Positions 8,826 through 17,541 are shown, counted from the stretch's first letter. The stretch: DNA of 64,000 nucleotides from Catelliglobosispora koreensis DSM 44566 (GCF_000379685.1 NZ_KB903261.1:248097-312096), one strand, 5' to 3'. Made by a program: numbers and translations. Notes: generated by a model from the sequence alone, not told the origin.

Positions 8826-9187
8826 AGTTGTTTCTGGCCGTAGCCGCAGGCGGAGCGATCGGCGCGACCGCCCGTTACGCGGCTGTCCTGATCTGGCCCG
8901 AGACCTTCGGCCGCTTTCCGTGGACCACGTTCGCCATCAACGTGATCGGGTCGTTCGCGCTCGGCATCATCATCGCTATGGTCGGCCACAGCGTCATGGC
9001 CCGGACGTTCTTGGGCGTTGGAGTGCTTGGCGGGTTTACGACCTTTTCCACGTTCGCCTGGCAGGGCGAGCAGTTGCTGAGCGAGGAGCGGCCAGGCATC
9101 GCGATCGGTTACCTGGCCGGTTCTGTCGTTTGTGGACTGTTCGCGGCCTGGCTCGGCCTGCGCACAGGTGGCTGGTTGCGGGATTAG
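8822..9187 (+). CDS. crcB: FluC/CrcB fluoride channel
   Basis: About 121 residues, four transmembrane helices. It has the CrcB signatures GAIGATARY, TFAINVIGSFALG and GGFTTFSTFAWQ, where the phenylalanines and the asparagine line the fluoride path. CrcB works as a dimer that exports fluoride. GTG 8822 is preferred: it overlaps the moaE stop as GTGA, giving MKLFLAVAAGG; an ATG at 8807 lies further inside moaE. Only one crcB copy is visible, whereas many actinobacteria have two in tandem. Its place at the end of a Moco operon is probably only co-transcription. Confidence 0.92.
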   Translation: MKLFLAVAAGGAIGATARYAAVLIWPETFGRFPWTTFAINVIGSFALGIIIAMVGHSVMARTFLGVGVLGGFTTFSTFAWQGEQLLSEERPGIAIGYLAGSVVCGLFAAWLGLRTGGWLRD

Positions 9188-9232
9188 GCCCGCGAGTCTT
9201 GGGCTGGCGACCCTGGGGCTACGCTCGAGATC

Positions 9233-10438
9233 ATGGGGCGCTGGTACTCCTGGGCCCAAGATCGCCCACTCCTGATCGATGCTCTGCTCGCCATCGGCGT
9301 TGCCGCGGTGTTCCTGCCCATGTCATTGGTCACGATCGCCCTGGACGCCCCTCGACCATGGCGGATCGCGCTTGTCATTTCAGCGGTTGTCGCCCATGCC
9401 TCGATCGGCGGCCGCCGGCGTTGGCCATTCGCCTCATTCGTGTTGATGAGCGTCGCCCTCTTGGTGCAAACAATGGCACCGATTGCCACCTATCGGTTTG
9501 AGACAGCGTTTCTCCCGTGCGCCGCGCTCTTCCCAGTTGGTCTCTATTCGCTCTGTGCCTACGGAAACCGCTGGCTCGCCCGGGTCGGCATCGGGATCGG
9601 CCTCGCCGGCGCCGTGATGCTGACGATCCGGGCGGCGAAAGTCTGGCCGGTGGACAGCCCTGCCAGTCCGGGCTTTGGCACTCCGTTGGCGTGGGTCTTC
9701 TTCCTCGGATTCATGATGACCGTGGTCTTCGCGGCGTGGGGCACGGCCCGGCTCCGGCGGCTGCGGATGGATTTCTACGAGGTACTCGAAGCCGAGCAGC
9801 AGGAGCGGGCGCAGCGAGCGATCGCGGACGATCGTGCCCGGATAGCTCGTGAGATGCACGATGTTGTGGCCCATTCGCTTTCGGTGATGGTGACCCAGGC
9901 TCAGGGCGGCGAGCTGATAGCGGCGGCCGATCCCGCACGGGCCGGGAAAGTCCTTGGCACCATTGCCGCGACCGGACGGCAGGCACTCGCCGACATGCGC
10001 GGGCTTGTTGGCGTTTTGCGCACCGACACCGATGGCCTCGCCCCGCCGCCAACGTTGGCTGAGCTGCCGGCGCTCATCGAGCGAGTGCGCGGTGCCGGAC
10101 TGCACGTTTCCCGCTCAGACCGGGGAAAGCCTCGCGAACTCGGTCCTGCCGCTGAGTTGGCCCTCTATCGCTTGGTGCAGGAGGCTCTCACGAACACGCT
10201 GCGGCACGCCGGTCCGGGCGCGCGCGCACGGCTGAGCTTCGACTGGGGCGATCAAGCGGTGAAGGTTCAAGTTCACGACACAGGCAAAACACTTGCCACG
10301 ACGACTAGCGGGAAAGGCGCCGGACTAGCCGGAATGAGGGAGAGGCTGGCGATTGTGGGAGGCTCCGTCATCGCCGGGCCCGCGGCCGGGGGCGGGTTCG
10401 CGGTCGAGGCAACGGTTCCCCTTGAGGAGCGGGAATGA
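9233..10438 (+). CDS. NarL-family sensor histidine kinase
   Basis: 401 residues. Four to six transmembrane helices fill residues 12–170, followed by a dimerisation helix rich in E/Q/R. The HisKA_3 box is RARIAREMHDVVAHSLSVM with phospho-acceptor His209, and the ATPase domain has LYRLVQEALTNTLRHAGPGA and GKGAGLAGMRERLAIVGG. The input domain is membrane-embedded with little outside loop, so the signal is probably sensed in or at the membrane. The ATGA overlap with the next gene pairs it with that response regulator. Confidence 0.92.
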   Translation: MGRWYSWAQDRPLLIDALLAIGVAAVFLPMSLVTIALDAPRPWRIALVISAVVAHASIGGRRRWPFASFVLMSVALLVQTMAPIATYRFETAFLPCAALFPVGLYSLCAYGNRWLARVGIGIGLAGAVMLTIRAAKVWPVDSPASPGFGTPLAWVFFLGFMMTVVFAAWGTARLRRLRMDFYEVLEAEQQERAQRAIADDRARIAREMHDVVAHSLSVMVTQAQGGELIAAADPARAGKVLGTIAATGRQALADMRGLVGVLRTDTDGLAPPPTLAELPALIERVRGAGLHVSRSDRGKPRELGPAAELALYRLVQEALTNTLRHAGPGARARLSFDWGDQAVKVQVHDTGKTLATTTSGKGAGLAGMRERLAIVGGSVIAGPAAGGGFAVEATVPLEERE

Positions 10439-11091
10439 TCCGAGTGTTTCTCGTGGACGATCAAGCTCTGGTGCGGGCCGGACTGGCCATGGTCATCGAG
10501 GCGCAATCCGACATGACAGTCGTAGGCGAGGCAGGTGACGGGGCTTCTGCTTTAGTGGGGCTCAGTTGCGTACCTGCTGATGTGGTGTTGATGGACATCC
10601 GGATGCCAAAGATGGATGGGGTGGAGGCGACCCGTCATCTGGCCGTGCGCCCCGCTCCCACACCAAAGGTGTTGGTACTGACCACTTTCGACCTCGACGA
10701 GTACGCGTTCGCGGCGCTACGGGCCGGGGCGAGCGGGTTCATGCTCAAGGATGCCGAGGCGGCAGATCTGTGCGCGGCTATCCGCACGGTGCACCAGGGC
10801 GACGCGGTGATAGCGCCCTCAACGACGAAACGGTTGCTGGAGCAGGTTCTCGCCGACCTACCGGCACCGGTGCCAGGCCCTGATCCGCTGACACCTCTCA
10901 CCGAACGTGAGCGTGAGGTGCTCCTCGCGGTAGCCCACGGCGCCTCGAACGCGGAGATCGCCGAGAAACTCTTCCTCTCCGAGGCCACGGTGAAAACGCA
11001 CGTCGGGCGCATCCTGACCAAGCTCGGATTGCGAGATCGCGTGCAGGTGGTCATCTGGGCATACGACCATCGGCTGGTCCGCCCGGTATAG
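10435..11091 (+). CDS. NarL/LuxR-type response regulator
   Basis: 218 residues. Receiver domain: VDDQALVRAG, phospho-acceptor Asp54 in VLMDIRMPKMDG, TTFD and the conserved lysine in FMLKDAEA. The C-terminal LuxR helix-turn-helix is LTEREREVLLAVAHGASNAEIAEKLFLSEATVKTHVGRI. It is translationally coupled to the kinase gene. Target genes are unknown; the next gene downstream, a small membrane protein, is a candidate because it follows in the same direction. Confidence 0.94.
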   Translation: MIRVFLVDDQALVRAGLAMVIEAQSDMTVVGEAGDGASALVGLSCVPADVVLMDIRMPKMDGVEATRHLAVRPAPTPKVLVLTTFDLDEYAFAALRAGASGFMLKDAEAADLCAAIRTVHQGDAVIAPSTTKRLLEQVLADLPAPVPGPDPLTPLTEREREVLLAVAHGASNAEIAEKLFLSEATVKTHVGRILTKLGLRDRVQVVIWAYDHRLVRPV

Positions 11092-11166
11092 AAGTCATCC
11101 TTTGGTCGCATAGCGCCGCGACCAGCGCGCGACGTTTTCGTTCCCGCGGCGGGCGAAGGTTTGGGT

Positions 11167-11577
11167 ATGAAACCGATCTGGGTCCCCCGGCTGCTTGTCG
11201 CGGTCGCCTGCGTGCACCTCGCGTTTGGCTTGTTCGTCCTTCCGTCCTTATTCGACGGTCCGAATCCGTTGCCCGGCATGCTCGCCTTTAACAGCCTCAA
11301 CGGCGATCCGGTGCGCGAAGCGGTGGCATGGTTCAACATCGCTGGGCTGGCGTGGCTGGCTCAGGCACATTTCATCTTCTGGATAGTGCGCCAGACTGGC
11401 CGGATGCCTTACGCCGTCGGGGCCTGGCTGGCCGGCACGGCTGCCCCGATGCTGTTCTTCATGCCTATGTCTGGCTTCTGGTTCGCCCTCGCGCTCGGCA
11501 TCTACGCACTGTTCGTGGCACGCAAGACCGAGATGGCTCAGAACGTCGCCGCTCCAGTAGCACTGGCAGTGAGATAA
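11167..11577 (+). CDS. Small four-helix membrane protein (DUF6463-like)
   Basis: About 136 residues. Four hydrophobic helices: WVPRLLVAVACVHLAFGLFV, EAVAWFNIAGLAWLAQAHFIFWI, YAVGAWLAGTAAPMLFFMP and SGFWFALALGIYALFVARK. The length and layout resemble the DUF6463 group, a family without known function. ATG 11167 is chosen over TTG 11161 because GAAGG (11154–11158) is well spaced. It ends just before a strong bidirectional hairpin. Confidence 0.65.
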   Translation: MKPIWVPRLLVAVACVHLAFGLFVLPSLFDGPNPLPGMLAFNSLNGDPVREAVAWFNIAGLAWLAQAHFIFWIVRQTGRMPYAVGAWLAGTAAPMLFFMPMSGFWFALALGIYALFVARKTEMAQNVAAPVALAVR

Positions 11578-11580
11578 GCA

Positions 11581-11617
11581 GGTGGCACGGAACAGGGCGT
11601 CCCTGTTCCGTGCCACC
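11581..11617. terminator. Bidirectional hairpin terminator
   Basis: A perfect 17-bp stem (11581–11597 with 11601–11617; arms begin GGTGGCACGG and end CCGTGCCACC) closes a three-base loop between two convergent genes. It is followed on the plus strand by CCGTTTT. The position and stem fit a terminator serving both directions. Confidence 0.85.
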
Positions 11618-11625
11618 AGGCCGTT

Positions 11626-13440
11626 TTATGCCACCGTTAGTGCCAGAGCCAGCAGGGCTGTCGCTGTGAAGTCGATCGCTGGTTCGGAACTCGGCCACGC
11701 GCGCACATCGTCGAGGTAACGGGCCGTTGGAGTGTCGAACTCGGCGAACCGGTTCACGCCATCGGCCGGGCACGCGTTGGCACCGTCAGGGATGCCGATC
11801 CACTCGAAGTTCTCCGCGCCGTTGGGTCCGTTCACGACGGCTCCCCGCACCTCGCCACGAAGATTCGACACTTGGTGCTGCGGACACTGGGGATAAACCG
11901 TGCCCGCCCCGACCATGAGAGACGTGCCCCAGGCGTTGTTTCCAAAGGCAAAATTCCTTTGGCTGGTACCAAATGAGCTGTAACGCCGGTCGCCAGTCAA
12001 CCGCTCATAGAGTTTCGCCGTGGCGGCAAAGCCGAAACTGCGCGTCGCCGCGTCGAAACCGGTCACGTCAACCGCGTGCCGGAACGGGTGCCCCTGCGCC
12101 GAGGTCACGCCATCGTCGAGCTGACGCCTTAGGTCCCCGATCAGAGCGTCTTTCAGGGAACCGTGAGGCAGCAAGGCCGCAAGGTCGGCGTGCGCTAGGG
12201 CACTGGTGTCGTAAAGGTTCAGTGCGTCCTTGGCGTCGCTCGCGATGTATTCGTGCGCCCAGCGCGCCGCGTCGCGTACCAGATGGAAAGCTCTTAGATC
12301 TTTGATTTTCAAGGCGGCGAGGGCGAGTTCGGTGGCACCGAATTCCATGTCGTCCTGCCACGAGTCCTCGGGGTAGTAGGCGTGAGGGAAGGCGGTGACG
12401 AGTTCGCCGACGTCGGTGGTTTTGGCGCTGGTGTAAAGGGCCCAGCCTTCGGCGAACCATTTGCGGGCGGCGGCTTTGTCGCCTCGTTGCGCGGCCAGCT
12501 GAGCGGCCAGTCCAAACGCGGCCGAGCCACGGCCGGCGAGGTTAGGACTAATCTTCTCGCCTGGCGCACCTGCCGGGAAAACAGGACGGTACTTGATGAA
12601 TTGCCACGGGTCGCCCGGCCCGGTCTCCAGTGCGTCATCGGCCTCGGGCAGGCGCCAAACGTCGTGGTCGCCTAGGAAACCGAACTCCTCACTACCGGTG
12701 CCGATGCCGACCTGCACGAACAGGTTGCGAGCGTCCTTGTCCCACACCTTGTCCAGCCAGGCCAGGCCAAACTCACCCTCACGCTTGAGTGCCGCGGGTG
12801 CTTGCGCACCAAGCGCCCGCTGGGCATAAAGCATGTTGCTCAGCGCGTAGGCGCTGGCGTGGGTGAACTTCACGAAGTCACCGGCGTCGAACCAGCCGCC
12901 GTGCACGTCGGCTTTCGCGGCGTTGGCCCAGGGTTTGAGCGGCTCGGCCGGCACGTCGCCGCCATCGCCACTGAACACGGGATGGTGGTAGACCGTGGCG
13001 TCTTTGTCGGTGAGGTGAGCCGTATCCCGTTGCGTGTCAAAGAAGTTCAGCGTGTCCTTGACCAGTCCGCTGAACAGCTCTTTGGCGGTGTCAACACGGA
13101 ACGGCGGCGACGCTGACTGTCCGATGTGGATGGTGTAGGTGCCCCGTCTTCTGAGGCCGCTGAAGTCGAGTGGCTGCACAGCCTGGAACGCAGGGCTCCA
13201 CTGACCGTTGCTAGCGCCAGCCCGTCCCGTGAACACGACTCGGCCGCGGTCATCTTTGACCTCGAACCTCGCTTGCCCGATCGCGGTTTTGGCGAGGACG
13301 TAGGCTGTCTTTTGTTCGCCGATCGCGTACCCGACCTGGTCGACGCGCAGGTGCACCTGCGGCTGGGTCGCGTTCGCGGCTGCTCCCGCGCTAACCGTGG
13401 TGCTGACGACGAGGGCGAGCGCTAAAGCTATTCGTCTCAT
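11626..13440 (-). CDS. Secreted glycoside hydrolase family 9 enzyme (cellulase-like)
   Basis: 604 residues with a Sec signal peptide (MRRIALALALVVSTTVSAGAAANA). Residues about 28–120 form the N-terminal Ig-like domain common in GH9 (VDQVGYAIGEQKTAYVL). The catalytic (alpha/alpha)6 domain has HGGWFDAGDFVKF, whose aspartates include the catalytic base, and near the C-terminus DDVRAWPSSEPAIDFTATALL, where the Glu of SSE is the expected proton donor. GH9 enzymes cut beta-1,4-glucans, some acting as exo-glucosaminidases. No carbohydrate-binding module is attached, so soluble oligosaccharides are plausible substrates. A symmetric site lies upstream. Confidence 0.9.
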   Translation of the reverse strand: MRRIALALALVVSTTVSAGAAANATQPQVHLRVDQVGYAIGEQKTAYVLAKTAIGQARFEVKDDRGRVVFTGRAGASNGQWSPAFQAVQPLDFSGLRRRGTYTIHIGQSASPPFRVDTAKELFSGLVKDTLNFFDTQRDTAHLTDKDATVYHHPVFSGDGGDVPAEPLKPWANAAKADVHGGWFDAGDFVKFTHASAYALSNMLYAQRALGAQAPAALKREGEFGLAWLDKVWDKDARNLFVQVGIGTGSEEFGFLGDHDVWRLPEADDALETGPGDPWQFIKYRPVFPAGAPGEKISPNLAGRGSAAFGLAAQLAAQRGDKAAARKWFAEGWALYTSAKTTDVGELVTAFPHAYYPEDSWQDDMEFGATELALAALKIKDLRAFHLVRDAARWAHEYIASDAKDALNLYDTSALAHADLAALLPHGSLKDALIGDLRRQLDDGVTSAQGHPFRHAVDVTGFDAATRSFGFAATAKLYERLTGDRRYSSFGTSQRNFAFGNNAWGTSLMVGAGTVYPQCPQHQVSNLRGEVRGAVVNGPNGAENFEWIGIPDGANACPADGVNRFAEFDTPTARYLDDVRAWPSSEPAIDFTATALLALALTVA

Positions 13441-13466
13441 GCCGACACTCCGAACTAGATAGTTAG

Positions 13467-13483
13467 TTAGACTGTCTGTCTAA
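13467..13483. promoter_or_regulatory. Possible operator upstream of the GH9 gene
   Basis: TTAGAC (13467–13472) and GTCTAA (13478–13483) form a perfect inverted repeat with a five-base spacer 27 bases ahead of the GH9 start. It does not match the CebR box (TGGGAGCGCTCCCA) that controls many actinobacterial cellulases, so a different regulator would be involved. Confidence 0.35.
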
Positions 13484-13508
13484 TCGGAATGTCGCTGAGC
13501 GTCAATCC

Positions 13509-14261
13509 CTACTTCAGGAGAACCTCGCGCATGCGGTCGACGTCGGTGTTGAGGCCTTGCTTGAGGAAGTCCTCAAACGTGCCGTAGCACGCATCCACCT
13601 CATCGAAAGCGGCCTGCAAGTAGGCGGGCCTCGCGTCGAGCACCGGGAGCACATCGTTGACGTCGGCGACCAGTTCACTGAGCGCCTTCAGCAAATGCCC
13701 ACGCCCAACGGCACCACGCCCTGTCGTGAACCGCTCATTAGTCAGCAGATAGTCAGCCATGACCGTCTCGCGGTCGACCCCGAGCGCCGTGAGCACGATC
13801 GCGCTCAGCCAGCCCGTACGGTCCTTGCCTGCCGTGCAGTGAAACAGAAGCGGGCTGTTAGTCGTGATGCGGTGCAACGCGATCGCGAACTGCGCGCGAG
13901 CGGGTTCTTGCGAGACGAAGCCGCGATACATCGAGATCATCAGCCGCTCGGCCTCGGCGGCATGCACACTGGACTCCCGGATCAGGCCCACAATCTCTTG
14001 CGCCGCATCAGAAACCGGCAGATGCTCACGCGGCACACCCCACGTGACCATGCCGAACATTTCGATCTCTTGCGCGCCACGCAAGTCGATCACCTGCATG
14101 CAGTTCAGCGCGGCCAGCGATTTCAGATCGTCTTCCGTTGCCCTTACCGGGGCGTCTGCCCGGAACAGCACTCCCTGTCGCACTTCGCGGCCGTCCACCG
14201 TGCGGTAGCCGCCAAGGTCACGCGCGTTTGGCAAACCAGCCAATCCGAGGTCCCGCACCAT
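13509..14261 (-). CDS. Tyrosine-protein phosphatase (PtpB/Y_phosphatase3 type)
   Basis: 250 residues. It starts with the family signature LPNARDLGGYRTVDGREVRQGVLFRAD and carries the P-loop HCTAGKDRTG with the nucleophile Cys142 and Arg148. This is the MptpB-like group of atypical phosphatases acting on phosphotyrosine, phosphoserine/threonine or phosphoinositides. The extra Lys-Asp in CTAGKDR is typical of that group. No secretion signal is visible. It stands alone between the GH9 gene and dnaB. GTG 14258 is an alternative start. Confidence 0.9.
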   Translation of the reverse strand: MVRDLGLAGLPNARDLGGYRTVDGREVRQGVLFRADAPVRATEDDLKSLAALNCMQVIDLRGAQEIEMFGMVTWGVPREHLPVSDAAQEIVGLIRESSVHAAEAERLMISMYRGFVSQEPARAQFAIALHRITTNSPLLFHCTAGKDRTGWLSAIVLTALGVDRETVMADYLLTNERFTTGRGAVGRGHLLKALSELVADVNDVLPVLDARPAYLQAAFDEVDACYGTFEDFLKQGLNTDVDRMREVLLK

Positions 14262-14364
14262 TCCCCCTGCATCTCCGGTCCTAGATCACCATCTTAGCCA
14301 GGCTGCCGGTGCGTGCTGGTTTGAGCGGTATCGCGCACCGTCCACTTGCGACACAGAGCTGGTG

Positions 14365-16590
14365 CTAGCCGATCGCCATGTCGACGAAGCGCGACAGGTG
14401 CAGTTGCGCCGCGACCGTGATCGTGTCCGTGGGACCGTTACGATGCTTAGCCACGATGAAGTCAGCCTCACCCGCACGCGGCGACTCTTTGTCGTAGTAA
14501 TCGTCGCGGTGCAAAAGCAACACAACGTCAGCATCCTGCTCAATAGATCCCGATTCGCGCAAATCGGACAACTGTGGGCGTTTGTCGGTGCGTTGCTCGG
14601 GGCCACGGTTCAGCTGGCTGACCGCGATCACCGGGCACTCGACTTCCTTCGCCAGCAGCTTGAGCCCACGGGACAGGTCGGCGACTTCCTGCTGGCGGCT
14701 TTCGGTCCGCTTGGGAGACGTCATCAGCTGGAGATAGTCGACGACGATGAGGCGCAAGTCGTGACGCTGCTTGAGACGGCGTGCCTTGGCCCGGATCTCC
14801 ATCAGGTTCATGTTGGGGGTGTCGTCGACGAAGATTGGTGCTTCGGAGATCTCACCCATGCGCCGGGCGAGCTTGGTCCAGTCGTCATCGGACAGTTGCC
14901 CTGACCGCAGCACGTTGAGCGGCACGCGCGCCTCAGCGGACAACAGACGCATGACAATCTCTACTTTGGACATTTCGAGCGAGAAGATGGCGCTGGCAAG
15001 GTTGGCGCGCACGGCGGCATGGCGGGCGAAGTCCATGCTGACGGTGGAGTTGTGCGTGGGCACCATGGTTTTGCCCGCGAGATAAAGGTGGTCAGCGTTG
15101 TCCACCTGCACGCAACGCACCGGCACGGACGCTATCGCCCGGATGCTGGTGATGCGCCGGCCACGATGTGGCGACGGGTCGAGCGAAGCCACCTTTTCCT
15201 TGTGTGCCAATCGTTTGCGTTCAAGCCGGAACACGTCGTCGGTCGTGATGAAGCTGATGGTGTTGTGACCGGCCCGCGCGCTCTGATAGCCCAGCGTGCT
15301 CAGCAGCTCGGCGACATCGTCGGCCAGCTCCTGAGTGGCACCGTTGAACCGGATCGCGCCGTCGCGGCAGACCCAGGCACCGGTGTCGAGCAGCCCCGCG
15401 AGCAGAGCCCGGCGCTGGGTGATCGAGGCGCGCAGATAGGCGGCGGGCAGGCGCTTGCGTGAGGGCAGCGGCTGGGACGGGCCTTCTTCGGCGTCCATGT
15501 GCCAGATCACTTCGGGTTCGTCGCGGTGTCCACCGCCGAGCCAAACCCCACAGGTATAAGGCGCGACGGGCAGCTCCACCGCGGGAAGGTCGGCGGGAGC
15601 GCTATTGAAGATGGTGTGGCCGTCTGCCAGGGAGGCCAAGATGTCTTCGGTGGTGCGGATCGCGGTCAGGCCATCATGCGTTGTGGTGCGCCATGAGTGC
15701 AGGCCATCGGCCACGATGACGGTGCCATCGCTCAGCTCCACCTCATAACACGGGCGTTCGTGCAGTACCTCGGTCGCCGCGACCACGGTGGTCGGCTGAC
15801 CGTCAGCGCCCAGCAACCGATCCCCAGGCTTAACCTCACCCATGGTGGTCCAGCCGGCTGGCGTGGGCAGGGGAGTGTCGAGCGCGAGTGCCTTACCCAG
15901 ACCGGGACGCCCGGCGACGATGATGAGCTGGCCCGGCTGAAGACCGTTGAGCAGCCGGTCCAGATCGCTGAAGCCGGTGGGAACCCCCGTCATCACGCCA
16001 CCGTGGGCACCGACAGCCTCGATCTCGTCAAGCGTGGGCTGCAACAGGTCGGCCAAGACGGCGAAGTCTTCGCTGACCCGGCGCTCGGTCACGTCATAGA
16101 TGGCTTGCTGGGCAAGGTCGACGATGTCGTCAACGTCGCGGCCGGAACCCGCTGCCGAACCGTAGCCGAGCTGAACGATCTTCGTCCCCGCCTCGACCAG
16201 CCTGCGCAAGACAGCCCGTTCGCTGACGATGCGGGCGTAATAAGAGGCGTTCGCGGCTGTCGGCACAGTGGAGATAAGCGTGTGCAGGTAGGGACCGCCG
16301 CCAATACGGCTCAGCTCGCCCGCGCTTTCCAGCGCTCCGGCGACCGTGATGGGGTCAGCGGGCTCGCCGCGGCCGTAGAGGTCGAGGATGGCGTTGAAGA
16401 CCGTCGCGTGCACCGGCCGGTAGAAGTCGTTGACGCGCAGGATTTCCACCACGTCAGCGATGGCGTCCTTCGACAGCATCATGCCCCCGAGGACACATTG
16501 CTCGGCGGCGACGTCTTGTGGCGGTGCTTTTTCAAACGGTGTGGGCGCGGGCTTTTCGGCCGAGACCTCTTCGATGCTCCCCGCCGTCAT
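14365..16590 (-). CDS. dnaB: DnaB replicative helicase precursor containing an intein
   Basis: 741 residues, of which about 460 are helicase and 281 are an intein. N-terminal domain: PPQDVAAEQCVLGGMMLSKDAIADVVE, interacting with primase. The RecA-like domain starts at GVMTGVPTGFSDLDRLLNGLQPG; its Walker A is split as GRPGLGK | STVSMDFARHA by the intein. After it come EMSKVEIVMRLLS, the Walker B LIVVDYLQLM, VIAVSQLNRGPE and DLRESGSIEQDADVV. Without splicing the ATP-binding loop is broken, so splicing is needed for replication. The second ATG (16590) is preferred over 16611 since GAGAGGGGG precedes it at good distance. Confidence 0.96.
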   Translation of the reverse strand: MTAGSIEEVSAEKPAPTPFEKAPPQDVAAEQCVLGGMMLSKDAIADVVEILRVNDFYRPVHATVFNAILDLYGRGEPADPITVAGALESAGELSRIGGGPYLHTLISTVPTAANASYYARIVSERAVLRRLVEAGTKIVQLGYGSAAGSGRDVDDIVDLAQQAIYDVTERRVSEDFAVLADLLQPTLDEIEAVGAHGGVMTGVPTGFSDLDRLLNGLQPGQLIIVAGRPGLGKALALDTPLPTPAGWTTMGEVKPGDRLLGADGQPTTVVAATEVLHERPCYEVELSDGTVIVADGLHSWRTTTHDGLTAIRTTEDILASLADGHTIFNSAPADLPAVELPVAPYTCGVWLGGGHRDEPEVIWHMDAEEGPSQPLPSRKRLPAAYLRASITQRRALLAGLLDTGAWVCRDGAIRFNGATQELADDVAELLSTLGYQSARAGHNTISFITTDDVFRLERKRLAHKEKVASLDPSPHRGRRITSIRAIASVPVRCVQVDNADHLYLAGKTMVPTHNSTVSMDFARHAAVRANLASAIFSLEMSKVEIVMRLLSAEARVPLNVLRSGQLSDDDWTKLARRMGEISEAPIFVDDTPNMNLMEIRAKARRLKQRHDLRLIVVDYLQLMTSPKRTESRQQEVADLSRGLKLLAKEVECPVIAVSQLNRGPEQRTDKRPQLSDLRESGSIEQDADVVLLLHRDDYYDKESPRAGEADFIVAKHRNGPTDTITVAAQLHLSRFVDMAIG
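15049..15891 (-). other. Class 3 mini-intein inside the DnaB Walker A motif
   Basis: 281 residues, Ala234 to Asn514 of the precursor. It starts ALALDTPLPTPAGWTTMGEV with Ala instead of Cys/Ser and ends MVPTHN before extein Ser. Class 3 inteins use a WCT triplet: Trp300 (GLHSW, block B), Cys493 (VRCVQVDN, block F, the nucleophile) and Thr512 (PTHN, block G); all are present. Remains of a LAGLIDADG endonuclease are visible as GVWLGGG and LLAGLLDTGAW, but the catalytic Asp of each motif (expected LGDG and DTDG) is replaced by Gly and the segment between is short. Splicing should work; homing should not. The class 3 assignment follows the mycobacteriophage Bethlehem DnaB intein paradigm. Confidence 0.88.
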
Positions 16591-16917
16591 AAAGCCGCCC
16601 CCTCTCCACATAGCACTATCCCCGAAAGGTACGACAACAGAACGATGACGCTACGAGCCGGTGCTGCCCAATACAAACTGACCGGTGGACAACCCTTGGG
16701 ACAACCTGTGGAGAACTGCCCAAAGTCTGTGGGCAACCCTGTGCACAGCCTGTGGAAAACCTCTGTCCACAAGGTGTGGATAACGCTCCTGCCTGCATGA
16801 ATCTCGTACACAGGCTGTGGGTAAAAGATTCTTCACCACTTTCTTTCATTGCCAACTAGCTATTCTCAGCAGTTCGGGGGATTGCACGTTGCGCGCACCA
16901 GGTTCAGTCTCCGTGCT
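16591..16917. promoter_or_regulatory. dnaB upstream region with a DnaA-box-like cluster
   Basis: Divergent intergenic region of about 330 bases. Between 16684 and 16824 it holds one perfect DnaA box (TGTGGATAA, 16775–16783) and six 9-mers with one mismatch to TGTGGATAA/TGTGGACAA or its complement: 16684, 16707, 16728, 16751, 16763 and 16816. The pattern CTGTGG recurs at roughly 20–25-base intervals. DnaA binding could regulate dnaB or titrate DnaA. Confidence 0.6.
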
Positions 16918-17460
16918 GTGGACTCTCCAGACTGGTCCCGGCCTGCCCGGCCCAACGACTCCACGGCCCGTTATGGGCCCGTGGACGATCCGCCCTATCA
17001 GGGTTTCCACACCTATGCCACGAGCGACCTTTACGACACCAACGGCGGGCAGGAACGCTGGCCAGACAACTGGTCGGCGACCGCGCCCGACGACAGCTCT
17101 GACGACACCGACGAAGAGGATGACGAGCCAGCTTCCAAGCGCGACTACTGGATGGCTCTGCTGTGGACGCTCATCTGGTTCGCGATCCCTCTTATCGTGC
17201 TGGTGCTGCGTGCGGTCACGCAGTCTGGCGAGACGAGTTCGGTGTGCGAATCCGGCTTGGGCGCGTGCTCATCGCCGCGCGGGCAGGCGCTCGCCGATTT
17301 AATCGACAACTCGCCGGTCTGGCTTGTCGCGCTGGGCGCGGCCCTGGGTCTGAGTGTGGTGTTGCGGTGGGCCAGTGACAGCTGGCGGGCGATGACGATC
17401 GGCTTCTGCGCCTCCGTCGTGGCCGGCGGGGCAATCACGGTCCTCTATCACATCTGGTAG
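16918..17460 (+). CDS. Actinobacterial membrane protein of unknown function
   Basis: About 181 residues. The first half is hydrophilic and disordered, with Pro, Asn and Tyr, then a strongly acidic stretch (DDSSDDTDEEDDEP). Three hydrophobic helices follow: WMALLWTLIWFAIPLIVLVLRAV, SPVWLVALGAALGLSVVLRWA and MTIGFCASVVAGGAITVLYHIW, with a loop containing two cysteines (SVCESGLGACSS) that could form a disulfide outside. The start is uncertain: GTG 16918 is used; TTG 16882 and TTG 16849 are in frame upstream. No family is recognised. Confidence 0.6.
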   Translation: MDSPDWSRPARPNDSTARYGPVDDPPYQGFHTYATSDLYDTNGGQERWPDNWSATAPDDSSDDTDEEDDEPASKRDYWMALLWTLIWFAIPLIVLVLRAVTQSGETSSVCESGLGACSSPRGQALADLIDNSPVWLVALGAALGLSVVLRWASDSWRAMTIGFCASVVAGGAITVLYHIW

Positions 17461-17541
17461 CCCAGATAACGAACTCCGCACGGCCCGGTGTCAGGTCAGA
17501 CACGGCCGCAAACACCTGGCAGCGTCATCAGTCCATAGGGC

